Source of the DNA: UBA11986 sp963734955
Lineage (GTDB): Bacteria > Bacteroidota > Ignavibacteria > UBA10030 > UBA6906
Assembly: GCA_963734955.1 (NCBI GenBank)
Contig: CAVTJO010000016.1
Span: forward strand, 62,001 to 126,000
Direction: 5' to 3'
DNA: 64,000 bases
In this document: positions 54,713-63,177 of the stretch, piece after piece
How positions within the stretch are numbered: position 1 is the first letter of the stretch
How the letters are laid out: every line of letters starts with the position of its first letter
Notes under the pieces: generated by a model
Seen by the model: only the letters and a program-made list of their open reading frames with translations
What the model was told of the DNA's origin: nothing
The model's database searches: none
Position numbers and translations under genes: made by a program

Positions 54713-54741
54713 AATATATCCAATGCAGCCTTCAAATGCAA
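54713..54741 (-). promoter_or_regulatory. Promoter of the nucleoside salvage operon
   Basis: On the minus strand TTGCAT (54741-54736), 17-base spacer, TATATT (54718-54713), 28 bases before the cdd ATG. Identical hexamers and spacing to the bshC promoter. Confidence 0.62.
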
Positions 54742-54821
54742 GAATCAGAGAAGAGAAGAGATTGTTCTGGTCGATTCCGAAAGTCAAGTCATAATCTGCC
54801 TGGATATTCTCGGCAAGGAGT

Positions 54822-56099
54822 TCACAGGGCCCTGGTCATTTCAAGCCGTCTTCGTGATCGCATTTTCTTCGTTACACTCTTGAAGCACAGAACGAGGCAA
54901 AGACCGGCAAGGAGTCGTGGGTAGGCAAGCAGGCCAAGGAGGGGTCCTGACCCCTGAAGTTGTTGGTATTTGATCGGGACAGCCATCAAAGCCGATGATA
55001 CGGTGACCATCATGGTGAGGGAACGAATACCAGGGGCCGAGTCCCTGTGGAGTTGGTATAGGTTTGCAGCAAGCCCAACGATGAGTGGCAGGAACAGCAC
55101 GTAGTGATACTCAGAGGCGAGAGGGAACGTAATCACGCCCACTCCAACGCTCGCAGAATACGAAAGCGGCAGTGCGGTATCGTTGGGAGTATCCGGCGGC
55201 ATGACCACCAGCGCAATCAAGACGATACTGACCGCGGTACTCAGGAGTAGCACAGTCCATTCGGGCAACGCGACCAGCGGGGAGGGCGCCCAAGTCCGAT
55301 CAAACGTCAGAATGTGATGGAGGAACCCGTTGACCGATTGGTAACTGACGTGTGCATTTTTTGCTGAACCAGCTTGAGAGGTGAGGGAGTAAAAAAACTC
55401 CTTCCATGAATCTGATCCCAGGAACGGCAGGGAAAGCAGAACAACAAGGAGAGTGCAGACCATCACCGTTGTCAGGACACGCCAATTCTTCCTGCACGCG
55501 AACCACAACACTTGAACAATGCCGTATCCCTTCGTCGCGAGTGCGAATGCCAGGGGGGTCGAAACACGAAGAATGTTCTGGTGCACCTGCATGGGCATGC
55601 TCAGAACAAGAAGCCACATGATCAAGGAATACATTTGTCCCAACGCCATTCCGTCGTACAAAGGTCGGAAGAGAAATGCGAATGTGATGAGACCAAGGCC
55701 TAGATTCTGAGTGATAGGAATGCCGTACACCGTGAACAGTTTCCTCAACGACCAGACGAACAATCCCGCCGAGATGAGCATCCAGGCCGTTTTTGCCATT
55801 CCCGCGTTCAACCATGCGATCGGCAGCATTGGCAACGCTGCTGTAGGCATGTTATTGGGCATGTCAATCCCCGGGATTCCATAGCTATTCATTTTTGCGT
55901 TGAAATAGTCGAAGTCGTATGCCTTCGCCAGATCCTCATGATCGAGCACCATGCGCGAAAATGTGTAGTACATCCCGAAGCCGAATGTTGGCCTTCCCGT
56001 CCATCGGACCACGTAAATCGTAAATGCCAGGAGTGCAGCAATTGCCGTCAACGTGAGGAAGATGCGGACGCTCAGGAGTTTATCAAGGAATGATTTCAC
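54822..56099 (-). CDS. GT87/DUF2029-like polytopic membrane glycosyltransferase
   Basis: 425 residues, about ten helices. The early loop GFGMYYTFSRMVLDHEDLAKAYD, the NMPTAALPMLPIAW segment, then FLFRPLYDGMALGQMYSLIMWLL and a LALATKGYGIVQVLWF-like region, match the layout of GT87 polyprenyl-phosphomannose-dependent transferases. The catalytic Asp would be in the first large loop (DFDYF). It is the last gene of the uncharacterised operon and overlaps the SGNH gene by 17 bases. Donor and acceptor unknown. Confidence 0.7.
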   Translation of the reverse strand: MKSFLDKLLSVRIFLTLTAIAALLAFTIYVVRWTGRPTFGFGMYYTFSRMVLDHEDLAKAYDFDYFNAKMNSYGIPGIDMPNNMPTAALPMLPIAWLNAGMAKTAWMLISAGLFVWSLRKLFTVYGIPITQNLGLGLITFAFLFRPLYDGMALGQMYSLIMWLLVLSMPMQVHQNILRVSTPLAFALATKGYGIVQVLWFACRKNWRVLTTVMVCTLLVVLLSLPFLGSDSWKEFFYSLTSQAGSAKNAHVSYQSVNGFLHHILTFDRTWAPSPLVALPEWTVLLLSTAVSIVLIALVVMPPDTPNDTALPLSYSASVGVGVITFPLASEYHYVLFLPLIVGLAANLYQLHRDSAPGIRSLTMMVTVSSALMAVPIKYQQLQGSGPLLGLLAYPRLLAGLCLVLCFKSVTKKMRSRRRLEMTRAL

Positions 56100-57252
56100 G
56101 TGTAGGAAGGAATGTCAGTATTCGGCCCGCGATAATGCTGTTTGCATCTTCGGACACATGGCAAAAGTCAAAGTAGCAGGTTGCGCTAGAGCTATCGAGC
56201 ACGTTGGCCAAACTATTCAGTCTGGGCAATGAATCTTTCTCCAACAGTTCATATGTCTTCAAGGACAATGACCGCAGTTCGGCATTGTCAACATAGTCTC
56301 CCTGGAGATCTTCATCGGTCAAATTGTGCTTGGTATACGCGAGTGGTTGAAGAAAGCAATGATATGCAAAACCATACAGCTTTGACATATCACTCAACAG
56401 TCGATAGGATGCAAGATAATTCTGCTCAATTGCCACCGACAACCTGGTAAGATCAGTCTCTTTGTACTTCGTCATTCGGAAATCGGCACCCGTACGTGGC
56501 AATACAATCGCCCTGAGTTTTATGAGGATCTTCCAAATGATTGAAGAATGTTCGATCCAGTCTCCAACCACTGAGCCCACTTGCCTGATATGTGATAGTC
56601 TTTTGAAATCGACGAGACCCTGCAATTCACCATCCAATTGCCCCACCCCTACAGTACCCGCATTGTAAGCGGCGAGAATGTCGTTGGCCCCGTCCACAAA
56701 AATCACCTGCGACGGACGATGTCCCGATCGAAGCAGAAGAATCAGGGAAATCACCTCTTGAGTGAAGCTGTACCCTTTCTCTCCATAGTTGACCACACGT
56801 ACCGAGCTGCCTTCCTTGCATAGTTGTTCTGCCAGGCAGGAGGGGACCGTATGTTCATCTCGCGCACACACCCCCCAGACCGAGGACCCTCCAAAAACGA
56901 AAAGAGAATCGCGGCCCGTGGTCGAACTGCACAACAGGGGGAGCGTTCTTCTGATGCCCTCACTGCTTACGTTGACGTACGCGCCCGTAAATGGCAATGA
57001 CCTCCAGCCAAGATACGGTCTATACTCCATCATTGCGGAGTAGTGTTCCTTAAACATTGCCGCAGCCCAAGGTTTGTCCTTGAGGACCGAGGACCGAATC
57101 AATCTCTCAGGGACGCCAACTCGATCACGGCGAAAGACTGACTGGTAGACAGAATAGCCTACCTCGATGCAGGCCAACACCAAAATGCAAGCACCAATCC
57201 ATCCAAGGGTCCATTTCAAATGCTGGGAAGTGCGGCTCAACGATTCCATCAC
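56083..57252 (-). CDS. Membrane-anchored SGNH/GDSL-type hydrolase or acyltransferase
   Basis: 389 residues, one N-terminal helix (about 14-34), rest extracytoplasmic. SGNH blocks can be read: FGGSSVWGV (Ser), VVNYGEKGYSFTQE (Gly), FVDGANDILAAYN (Asn) and a C-terminal DFCHVSEDAN (Asp-x2-His). Such proteins deacetylate or acylate surface glycans and lipids. Its coupling to a GT87-like protein and a flippase suggests modification of a surface molecule; this is inference. Confidence 0.75.
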   Translation of the reverse strand: MMESLSRTSQHLKWTLGWIGACILVLACIEVGYSVYQSVFRRDRVGVPERLIRSSVLKDKPWAAAMFKEHYSAMMEYRPYLGWRSLPFTGAYVNVSSEGIRRTLPLLCSSTTGRDSLFVFGGSSVWGVCARDEHTVPSCLAEQLCKEGSSVRVVNYGEKGYSFTQEVISLILLLRSGHRPSQVIFVDGANDILAAYNAGTVGVGQLDGELQGLVDFKRLSHIRQVGSVVGDWIEHSSIIWKILIKLRAIVLPRTGADFRMTKYKETDLTRLSVAIEQNYLASYRLLSDMSKLYGFAYHCFLQPLAYTKHNLTDEDLQGDYVDNAELRSLSLKTYELLEKDSLPRLNSLANVLDSSSATCYFDFCHVSEDANSIIAGRILTFLPTREIIP

Positions 57253-57264
57253 ATCACCGTACTA

Positions 57265-58296
57265 TTAGAACTTGTCCAACAACGCCGGAATGCTATTCAC
57301 GTTAAGCGTACAGACGCAGCTCTGACAGCGTTCCAGCTTGTAATCTCTCACATCGCGGCGCACGCTCCTGATGTGTTCACTGTTTGCCAGCGTCGGTATC
57401 TCATTGGAACGGACGTTTGAGTAGGATGGCAAGAAATAGCAAGGTTGTACGTCTCCCGTGGATGTGATAACAGCGGACACCGTCGGCGCATTGCAGATGT
57501 TCCTTGGAAAGGTTGCCCCGCCGGTCAGGGCCTCGAAGTACTGAACAAGATGCATGAGTTTTCCAGGTGATTCGGAGATGAACCAATTCTCGATCTCATT
57601 CTTGTAGCGCGCGATCATCTTCTCAACAATCTGCCTGAACTCGGCTGTCTCTTGTTCGTCAAGCATGATCGAAGTGTTTGGAGCAACTGCCCCGGATCTG
57701 TCGCGCCCGAAACTCTGCGAGAGCACATCTGCAGCCAGAAACGAGATGCGATCCACATTCATTGACCTCGCGAAATCAACCATCTCCATTATCTTCCGGA
57801 AATTCTTCTTTTGAATGACCGTCCGGATGGACACCAGAGCGAACCCCTTGGTTTCGGTGGCGAGCGTAACCCCTTTGAGTATCTGGTTAAATGATTGGAT
57901 TCCCCGAATATCATTGTGCGTGGCCTGGTCGGGACCATCGATCGACACGATGACCTCCGAGAAGAACCCGTGGAGCTCAGTCAAACGCTTTTCGAGGAGC
58001 AGGCCGTTGGTGAGCAATGACTGCTTGACCCCGAGCTCGCCGAACACCGTGCATATCTGCGGGAAGTCTCTCCGCAGAAGAGGCTCACCTCCGGAATACA
58101 CAATATGCTTCAGTCCGAACCTTGCCAGCGAATGGGCGAGATCCTTTATTTCCTCGAGCGTGAGCTCACCTGCCAGGGCCTGACGATATGAGCACGTGAT
58201 GCACTGCAGATTACAGCCCTCCGTGACATAGAGAATAACGATGGGGAGGGAAAACGCACGCGAGGAAACGGTATTCAGAAACGCCTTGACGTTCAC
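57265..58296 (-). CDS. Radical SAM protein with SPASM-like C terminus
   Basis: 343 residues. The [4Fe-4S] motif is CNLQCITC (C-x3-C-x2-C) near residue 28, followed by VYSGGEPLLRRDFPQI, the SAM-binding GGE motif, and SIDGPDQATHNDIRG. The C-terminal part has Cys in ICNAPTVSAVITSTGDVQPCYF and a final CQSCVC, like a SPASM or twitch auxiliary cluster. These domains occur in peptide-modifying and sugar-dehydrogenating enzymes; substrate unknown. Twelve bases from each neighbour. Confidence 0.85.
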   Translation of the reverse strand: MNVKAFLNTVSSRAFSLPIVILYVTEGCNLQCITCSYRQALAGELTLEEIKDLAHSLARFGLKHIVYSGGEPLLRRDFPQICTVFGELGVKQSLLTNGLLLEKRLTELHGFFSEVIVSIDGPDQATHNDIRGIQSFNQILKGVTLATETKGFALVSIRTVIQKKNFRKIMEMVDFARSMNVDRISFLAADVLSQSFGRDRSGAVAPNTSIMLDEQETAEFRQIVEKMIARYKNEIENWFISESPGKLMHLVQYFEALTGGATFPRNICNAPTVSAVITSTGDVQPCYFLPSYSNVRSNEIPTLANSEHIRSVRRDVRDYKLERCQSCVCTLNVNSIPALLDKF

Positions 58297-58308
58297 GGTA
58301 CAGGTGTG

Positions 58309-59484
58309 TCAGTTCAAGTATTGGTAATGCTTCAGATATGGTTTCAGCGCGTCATACCGCCGACCAAACGACTTTGACCTGACACGCTTTGTTCGTCCAT
58401 TGAGATGCACCTCCGAGCATGAGAATTGCTGGGGGAGGTGAGTATCAAGGCTCGAATCATAGAATTGAAGAGAGCCCCCAACAAACAGTGCAGCGATGTC
58501 GCCAGGTTGAGCATCGATAAGTGCTGCATAGGGGCTAGCCTTCGTTGACTTGACAAGAAAGACATCAGCTCGCCCCCCCTCGACCACAGTTCCCAGATCA
58601 TTTGGCATTCTGAAGATCCGGCGTGGTGATTCTGTGACCATGGCAAACAACTGTTTTGGTGTGAACGGGTATGCTTGCCGCGCTGCGTGCATTTCACCAA
58701 AAAGCGTCACAGAGCCTGTCAGCGTTGAGTCAGTTCCAATTGCAATTCGTACCCTTTCACCCAGCAAATTCATGGGAGCTGTCTTGTCAAATAAGAACGC
58801 GTTTGAGGCCGGACACCAGACAACAGACGCATTCGACGTGTGCAAGATTTCAGCATCTGCTTCCCCGATCCCGACAACATGAACAGCAACGGTCCGATCA
58901 TCCAGGCCTCCCATGTCGCATAATCGTTTCACCTCAGTTGAAGCCTGGTCATCAATCCCTTCTGCAAGATGAATAACGAATGGAACGTTCTTGAGCCGCC
59001 TGTTTAGCGTGCGTCGCATGTCAGGCTCGAACCCCAGCGAGTGTGCGAATGTATATCGTTTGAGTACTCTGACCGGATATCCGATCTGGAAGTGGAATGA
59101 GTACGGGTCATGATGCACGACGCACGTAACGCCGGAAAAGAGATTCTTCCATGCTCCCCAGAAGAGCCTCTCCCGAAGCGGAATCCTCGTGATATCTTCT
59201 ATGCTCGCCTTGAGTCGCGCATGAATGTCCTTTCCCCACTCATAGGAATTGGCGTATGGAGGGTGGCCAAGGTGTGGAAACAGATTGAGGGAGAGATGGT
59301 CATGAGCGTTGATCAGACCAGGGAAGATGAGATATTCCGAACAGTCGACCACCGTCTCACCTCGTTTAGCCTTCAAATCATCGCCGAGCTCGGCAACGCG
59401 GCCAAAATCCAAACGTGCGTCTGCGGCGAACACGTGGCCCGCCGTAACGACAGTTCCGCCCTTGAGCAGGTAACGCTCATTCAT
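58309..59484 (-). CDS. Metal-dependent amidohydrolase (ATZ/TRZ-like)
   Basis: 391 residues. The frame of a nucleobase-deaminase-type amidohydrolase is visible: LIFPGLINAHDHLSLN (metal HxH), VIHLAEG (His), AVHVVGIGEAD (His) and IGTDSTLTG (Asp). Members usually hydrolyse or deaminate small C-N compounds. In this operon it may act on an intermediate shared with the radical SAM enzymes. Its start overlaps the methyltransferase stop by four bases. Confidence 0.83.
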   Translation of the reverse strand: MNERYLLKGGTVVTAGHVFAADARLDFGRVAELGDDLKAKRGETVVDCSEYLIFPGLINAHDHLSLNLFPHLGHPPYANSYEWGKDIHARLKASIEDITRIPLRERLFWGAWKNLFSGVTCVVHHDPYSFHFQIGYPVRVLKRYTFAHSLGFEPDMRRTLNRRLKNVPFVIHLAEGIDDQASTEVKRLCDMGGLDDRTVAVHVVGIGEADAEILHTSNASVVWCPASNAFLFDKTAPMNLLGERVRIAIGTDSTLTGSVTLFGEMHAARQAYPFTPKQLFAMVTESPRRIFRMPNDLGTVVEGGRADVFLVKSTKASPYAALIDAQPGDIAALFVGGSLQFYDSSLDTHLPQQFSCSEVHLNGRTKRVRSKSFGRRYDALKPYLKHYQYLN

Positions 59485-60254
59485 TGCTTGCGGGCAAGGA
59501 AGATCAGCAAGAGAGGGTATCCCTTGTATTGCTTGTAGATGTCCAGCCGGCCAGCTCGGTCATAGAACGGCTTCACGGACTCATCAATGACTGGTTCATG
59601 GACTTGAAGGATTTGTATTCTGGCAGCGGCCAACGCGTTGAAGTAGTCCGCGTACAGATGAAGATAGTATGTTGCAGAGAACCAGGCCTTCTCGCCGGGC
59701 GCTGTTTCGCCCTGAAAGCTCCTGTTCCACGAGAGGAGTTTACCAAACGGATGGAAGCAAGAGATGAGGATTGTCCCTTTCCTTTGCATGACGCGTGACA
59801 ATTCGGTAATTGCACCACCAAGATTTCTCACATGTCCGAGAACGAGTGTACTCAACACGATATCAAACACTCCGTCACGAAAAGGGAGGTTCTCAACGCT
59901 TGCTACACCAAGAACTGGGTTCATGTCGGGCCGGCTCTTCTCTTGTGCATGTCCGAGCATCGCTGGTGAGAGGTCGATTCCGGCAAGTAGTCGTGGATGA
60001 AATTGCTGGATGGCACTCAGGTATCTCCCTGTACCGCAGCCTGCGTCGAGAATGGATTTTCCTCCAAGTTCAATCTGTTGGAGCAAGCGGTTGACAATTG
60101 GCGCTTCAGAGTGGAGAAGAGCATTGTTGTCGATATCATCGTATGAGGCTGCCCACAGTTCATACGCTGCTACCGGGTCCAGCTCTTTCGGGCCTCGGGC
60201 GACAAGGTTTCTGACAGAACGCCCGATACTCCCCAGCGATGAGAGCCGGGCCAT
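59481..60254 (-). CDS. Class I SAM-dependent methyltransferase
   Basis: 257 residues. The N-terminal AAYELWAASYDD box and the SAM-binding ILDAGCGTGRYL, followed by AGIDLSPAMLGHAQEK and VENLPFRDGVFDIVLSTLVLGHV, put it in the UbiE/BioC-like Methyltransf_11 group. Acceptor unknown. The start codon overlaps the stop of the upstream B12-type radical SAM gene by one base. Confidence 0.87.
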   Translation of the reverse strand: MARLSSLGSIGRSVRNLVARGPKELDPVAAYELWAASYDDIDNNALLHSEAPIVNRLLQQIELGGKSILDAGCGTGRYLSAIQQFHPRLLAGIDLSPAMLGHAQEKSRPDMNPVLGVASVENLPFRDGVFDIVLSTLVLGHVRNLGGAITELSRVMQRKGTILISCFHPFGKLLSWNRSFQGETAPGEKAWFSATYYLHLYADYFNALAAARIQILQVHEPVIDESVKPFYDRAGRLDIYKQYKGYPLLLIFLARKQ

Positions 60255-61732
60255 CAGAATCCCTCGATTTCCGGCTGACGGTAACGGAACATGCGAAGCA
60301 GGACACGAATCTCAAGCGGATTCCAGTACGAACCTGTGCGATAGCGCCATCCACTGACCCTGTGCAGGAGCATCTGCTTGAATCGTGTAAGCTTCACATC
60401 CGTCACGGTCGGATAATACCCATTGAGCACGCGTTCAAAGCTCTTGATTTTATCGTAGTGCCTCGGCTTCAACCAGGGGATCACGGGTGTCTTTCGAAGG
60501 TCGAACCGTTGCCAGTCGGGCTGCATCCACTCATCGAGAGACTGGGGAAAATGGAATCCATGCTCCGTTGCCATTCTTGAAAGCTCGGAGTCTTCAAACA
60601 CGACCGGTGCATAAAGATAGATGATGATCTCCGACGATGGGTTCACCTCCTTGACCTTGCGAATGAAGTTGATGTCCCGGTCAATTGCAGCGTCCATGTC
60701 GGCACACGGACTTCCGAAAACGAATGAAAACTCAGGAACGATCCCGACGTGCTTCAGTCTCTCAGCAAGTTGAAGTACGGTATCCGGAGTTTGAGTTCCA
60801 CCCTTATGCATTTGTTTCAGAACCTCATCGGAACCGGACTCGGCGCCGAAAAAGATCATCTTGCAGCCGCCTTCTTTCATCAGCTGAAGCGTGCGGTCTG
60901 AATAAGCCATCACAGTATCGGGCCGGCCTTCTCCCCACCATGAAATCCCCCGGCCAATCATCTTTGCCGAGAATTCGGCCGCTCGACTTTCCCGCGTAAA
61001 GAAGTTCTCATCAAAGAATTCCACCGCATTCACGCCATATCTGTTCTGCAACTCAATCAAATCACTGACAATTGTGTCCGGAGCCTTGGCATACCACCGT
61101 GCCTGGTAGATACTGGCGATGGCACAGAACCCGCACAAGAACGGACATCCTGCACTGGAATAATATCCAGCAGTCCTTGTGCCGAGGTATGTCTTGTTGA
61201 TGTACCGCTCGGGAAGTATGCGATGGTAGGGCAGCGGCAACCAGACGTTTGGATCTGTAGGCTCTCGTTGCTCGTTATGAACAATCGTGCCATCGCGGAT
61301 GAATGAGATTCCCCGGATTCCTCCAATTGCGGCGTGAGATTTCCCCTCAAGGATATCGACAAGCTCTGGAAATGCCTTTTCCCCCGGGCCGCGCACCACG
61401 TAGTCCACATATCCGGATTCTAAAACGGTCGTGGCATGAAGGGTAGCAAAATATCCCCCCCAGATGATCTTCACGTGAGGGTACTTGCTCTTCACGCGTT
61501 TTGAGAGAGGAATTGCCTCGAACAACTGTGGCCCGGGCATTACGGTAATGGCGAGATATTTCAGCTCCCCGGATCCTGCCAGCCCTTCAATTCTTTTCAG
61601 CGCGTGGGCATCAACGTTCTGGTCGATGATCTCGTATGGGTACCTGTGCTCCAGCTCTGCCCCGATGTGCATGATGGATAGAGGAAACCGGAAATTCCAT
61701 CGGGCGCTCTTGGGATTCAGTAACACTATCAT
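60254..61732 (-). CDS. B12-binding-type radical SAM protein
   Basis: 492 residues. N-terminal Rossmann-like cobalamin-binding domain (about 1-145, MIVLLNPKSARWN ... IIWGGYFATLHA) without the DxHxxG base-off motif, as in the BchE/HpnJ class, then the radical SAM core with CPFLCGFC (C-x3-C-x2-C) near residue 195, EFFDENFF and FFGAESGSDEVLKQM, and a 120-residue C-terminal extension. Such enzymes do methylations, cyclisations or ring contractions on lipids and natural products. First gene of the tightly coupled core. Confidence 0.88.
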   Translation of the reverse strand: MIVLLNPKSARWNFRFPLSIMHIGAELEHRYPYEIIDQNVDAHALKRIEGLAGSGELKYLAITVMPGPQLFEAIPLSKRVKSKYPHVKIIWGGYFATLHATTVLESGYVDYVVRGPGEKAFPELVDILEGKSHAAIGGIRGISFIRDGTIVHNEQREPTDPNVWLPLPYHRILPERYINKTYLGTRTAGYYSSAGCPFLCGFCAIASIYQARWYAKAPDTIVSDLIELQNRYGVNAVEFFDENFFTRESRAAEFSAKMIGRGISWWGEGRPDTVMAYSDRTLQLMKEGGCKMIFFGAESGSDEVLKQMHKGGTQTPDTVLQLAERLKHVGIVPEFSFVFGSPCADMDAAIDRDINFIRKVKEVNPSSEIIIYLYAPVVFEDSELSRMATEHGFHFPQSLDEWMQPDWQRFDLRKTPVIPWLKPRHYDKIKSFERVLNGYYPTVTDVKLTRFKQMLLHRVSGWRYRTGSYWNPLEIRVLLRMFRYRQPEIEGF

Positions 61733-61898
61733 TTTAACTCTCCACTGCTATACAGGTTCGCATATGATCCGAACACCAACACCACAGCACGTCTCATCGG
61801 GAGAGCACCACGACGTTGCAGACACGCAGTTTGATAAGAAAAGAAACTGAAAATAGTCCAAGGATGCAACCCGCACCATCTGAGAATCACCGGAAAGC

Positions 61899-63167
61899 CT
61901 AGTTGAATCGAGGCGTTTCAATTTCAAGAGGATTCGCTGTCCCTCGCATGAAAACAAGTCCATACAAGATCGTTGTTCCATATTCCGTGAGCACCGTGAC
62001 CACCGCTGCCCCTGTCGCCCCGTAGTACGGAATAATGGCAACGTTGAGGACAATGTTCACAAGGCAACTCAGTCCGAAAGCGATTGCCACCTCCCGCTCC
62101 CTGTGAACGGAGAACAGTCTGATACGCAATATGCTGTTCATGAGGAGTGCAGGAAGTGACAGCGATAGAATTTGCAGGAGATGAATTGAGTCGGGAAAGC
62201 GAAATGTGAGCCTGATGAGAACTGGTGCGCCTGCAAAGAGAACAATGGTGCCGAGGATTGCGGAGGCGAGCACAATGGCAAACGTTTGTTTCGTAATACG
62301 GTCGAGGTGGATCCGATCTGAAAGCAAGGAGAATACCGGCAAGGCGGATGCGAACAAGGATGAATCGAGGAGCACACCGACGACCAGAAACCTGTCGGCA
62401 GCGGAGTATAGACCGGCTGCCGCGTTTCCCTGAATTGCTGCAAGCAGAAGCAGCGCGGCCTTCTCCATTACGAATGTGAAGAGACCGATGAACGCGAACG
62501 GTAATCCTTGTTTGAGCACGCCGCCAAGCTGCTGCAGAGTCAACCGAAGGTCGTGGTGGGTTGGCGCAAGATCGCTGCGCAATACCCAAAGCAATAGAAG
62601 ACCTTTGACCATCTCCACGACCGACATCATGAGGAACACCCAATCCAATCCGTAGCCGGCAGTCAGCACTGCAGACACAAGAACGATGTGGGCAATGCTG
62701 CTGCCGATGGTCAACAGGGTGAACGTGGTGCGGTACATCCGGGCCTTCACCACATTTTCTAATGCACCTGCAACGGAGCGCAATATGATCAGTGCGAATG
62801 CCGCCCCGCTGAGAAGAAGAGGATCGACGGAGGGAATGAAAAGGAACGTTATGCCAACAAGGATGATACCAGCAACCGCTGAAGCGGCAAGCCTGATCCC
62901 CATGAGTGTTCGGAGATCCGCAGTTGCCGGCTTCCCTGTCCCTGCGAACTCACGCATGATAAAGGAATTCAGACCGAGATCAGATACGAGCACTCCGGCA
63001 AGAACAATGGCGAAACACACTGAGAACAGACCGAGGGCATCTTTCCCAAGGTAGCGTGAGACGAGGAGGGAAACAATAAACGGAGCTGCACTCGATACGA
63101 TACCGCCCAACAAGTATGCGGCTGATCCCTTTATGATGTCAAATACATTCCGGTGGACAATGGACAT
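61899..63167 (-). CDS. Polysaccharide/lipid flippase (MATE-like, Wzx type)
   Basis: 422 residues and 12 or more helices; GSAAYLLGGIVSSAAPFIVSLLVSRYLG at the N terminus and the KQGLPFAFIGLFTFVMEKAALLLLA segment are typical of the polysaccharide biosynthesis export family. It would flip a lipid-linked product across the inner membrane. It is 166 bases upstream of the radical SAM gene and ten bases after the metallophosphoesterase gene. The 166-base gap contains no gene or clear promoter. Confidence 0.85.
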   Translation of the reverse strand: MSIVHRNVFDIIKGSAAYLLGGIVSSAAPFIVSLLVSRYLGKDALGLFSVCFAIVLAGVLVSDLGLNSFIMREFAGTGKPATADLRTLMGIRLAASAVAGIILVGITFLFIPSVDPLLLSGAAFALIILRSVAGALENVVKARMYRTTFTLLTIGSSIAHIVLVSAVLTAGYGLDWVFLMMSVVEMVKGLLLLWVLRSDLAPTHHDLRLTLQQLGGVLKQGLPFAFIGLFTFVMEKAALLLLAAIQGNAAAGLYSAADRFLVVGVLLDSSLFASALPVFSLLSDRIHLDRITKQTFAIVLASAILGTIVLFAGAPVLIRLTFRFPDSIHLLQILSLSLPALLMNSILRIRLFSVHREREVAIAFGLSCLVNIVLNVAIIPYYGATGAAVVTVLTEYGTTILYGLVFMRGTANPLEIETPRFN

Positions 63168-63177
63168 GAAAGTCGGA

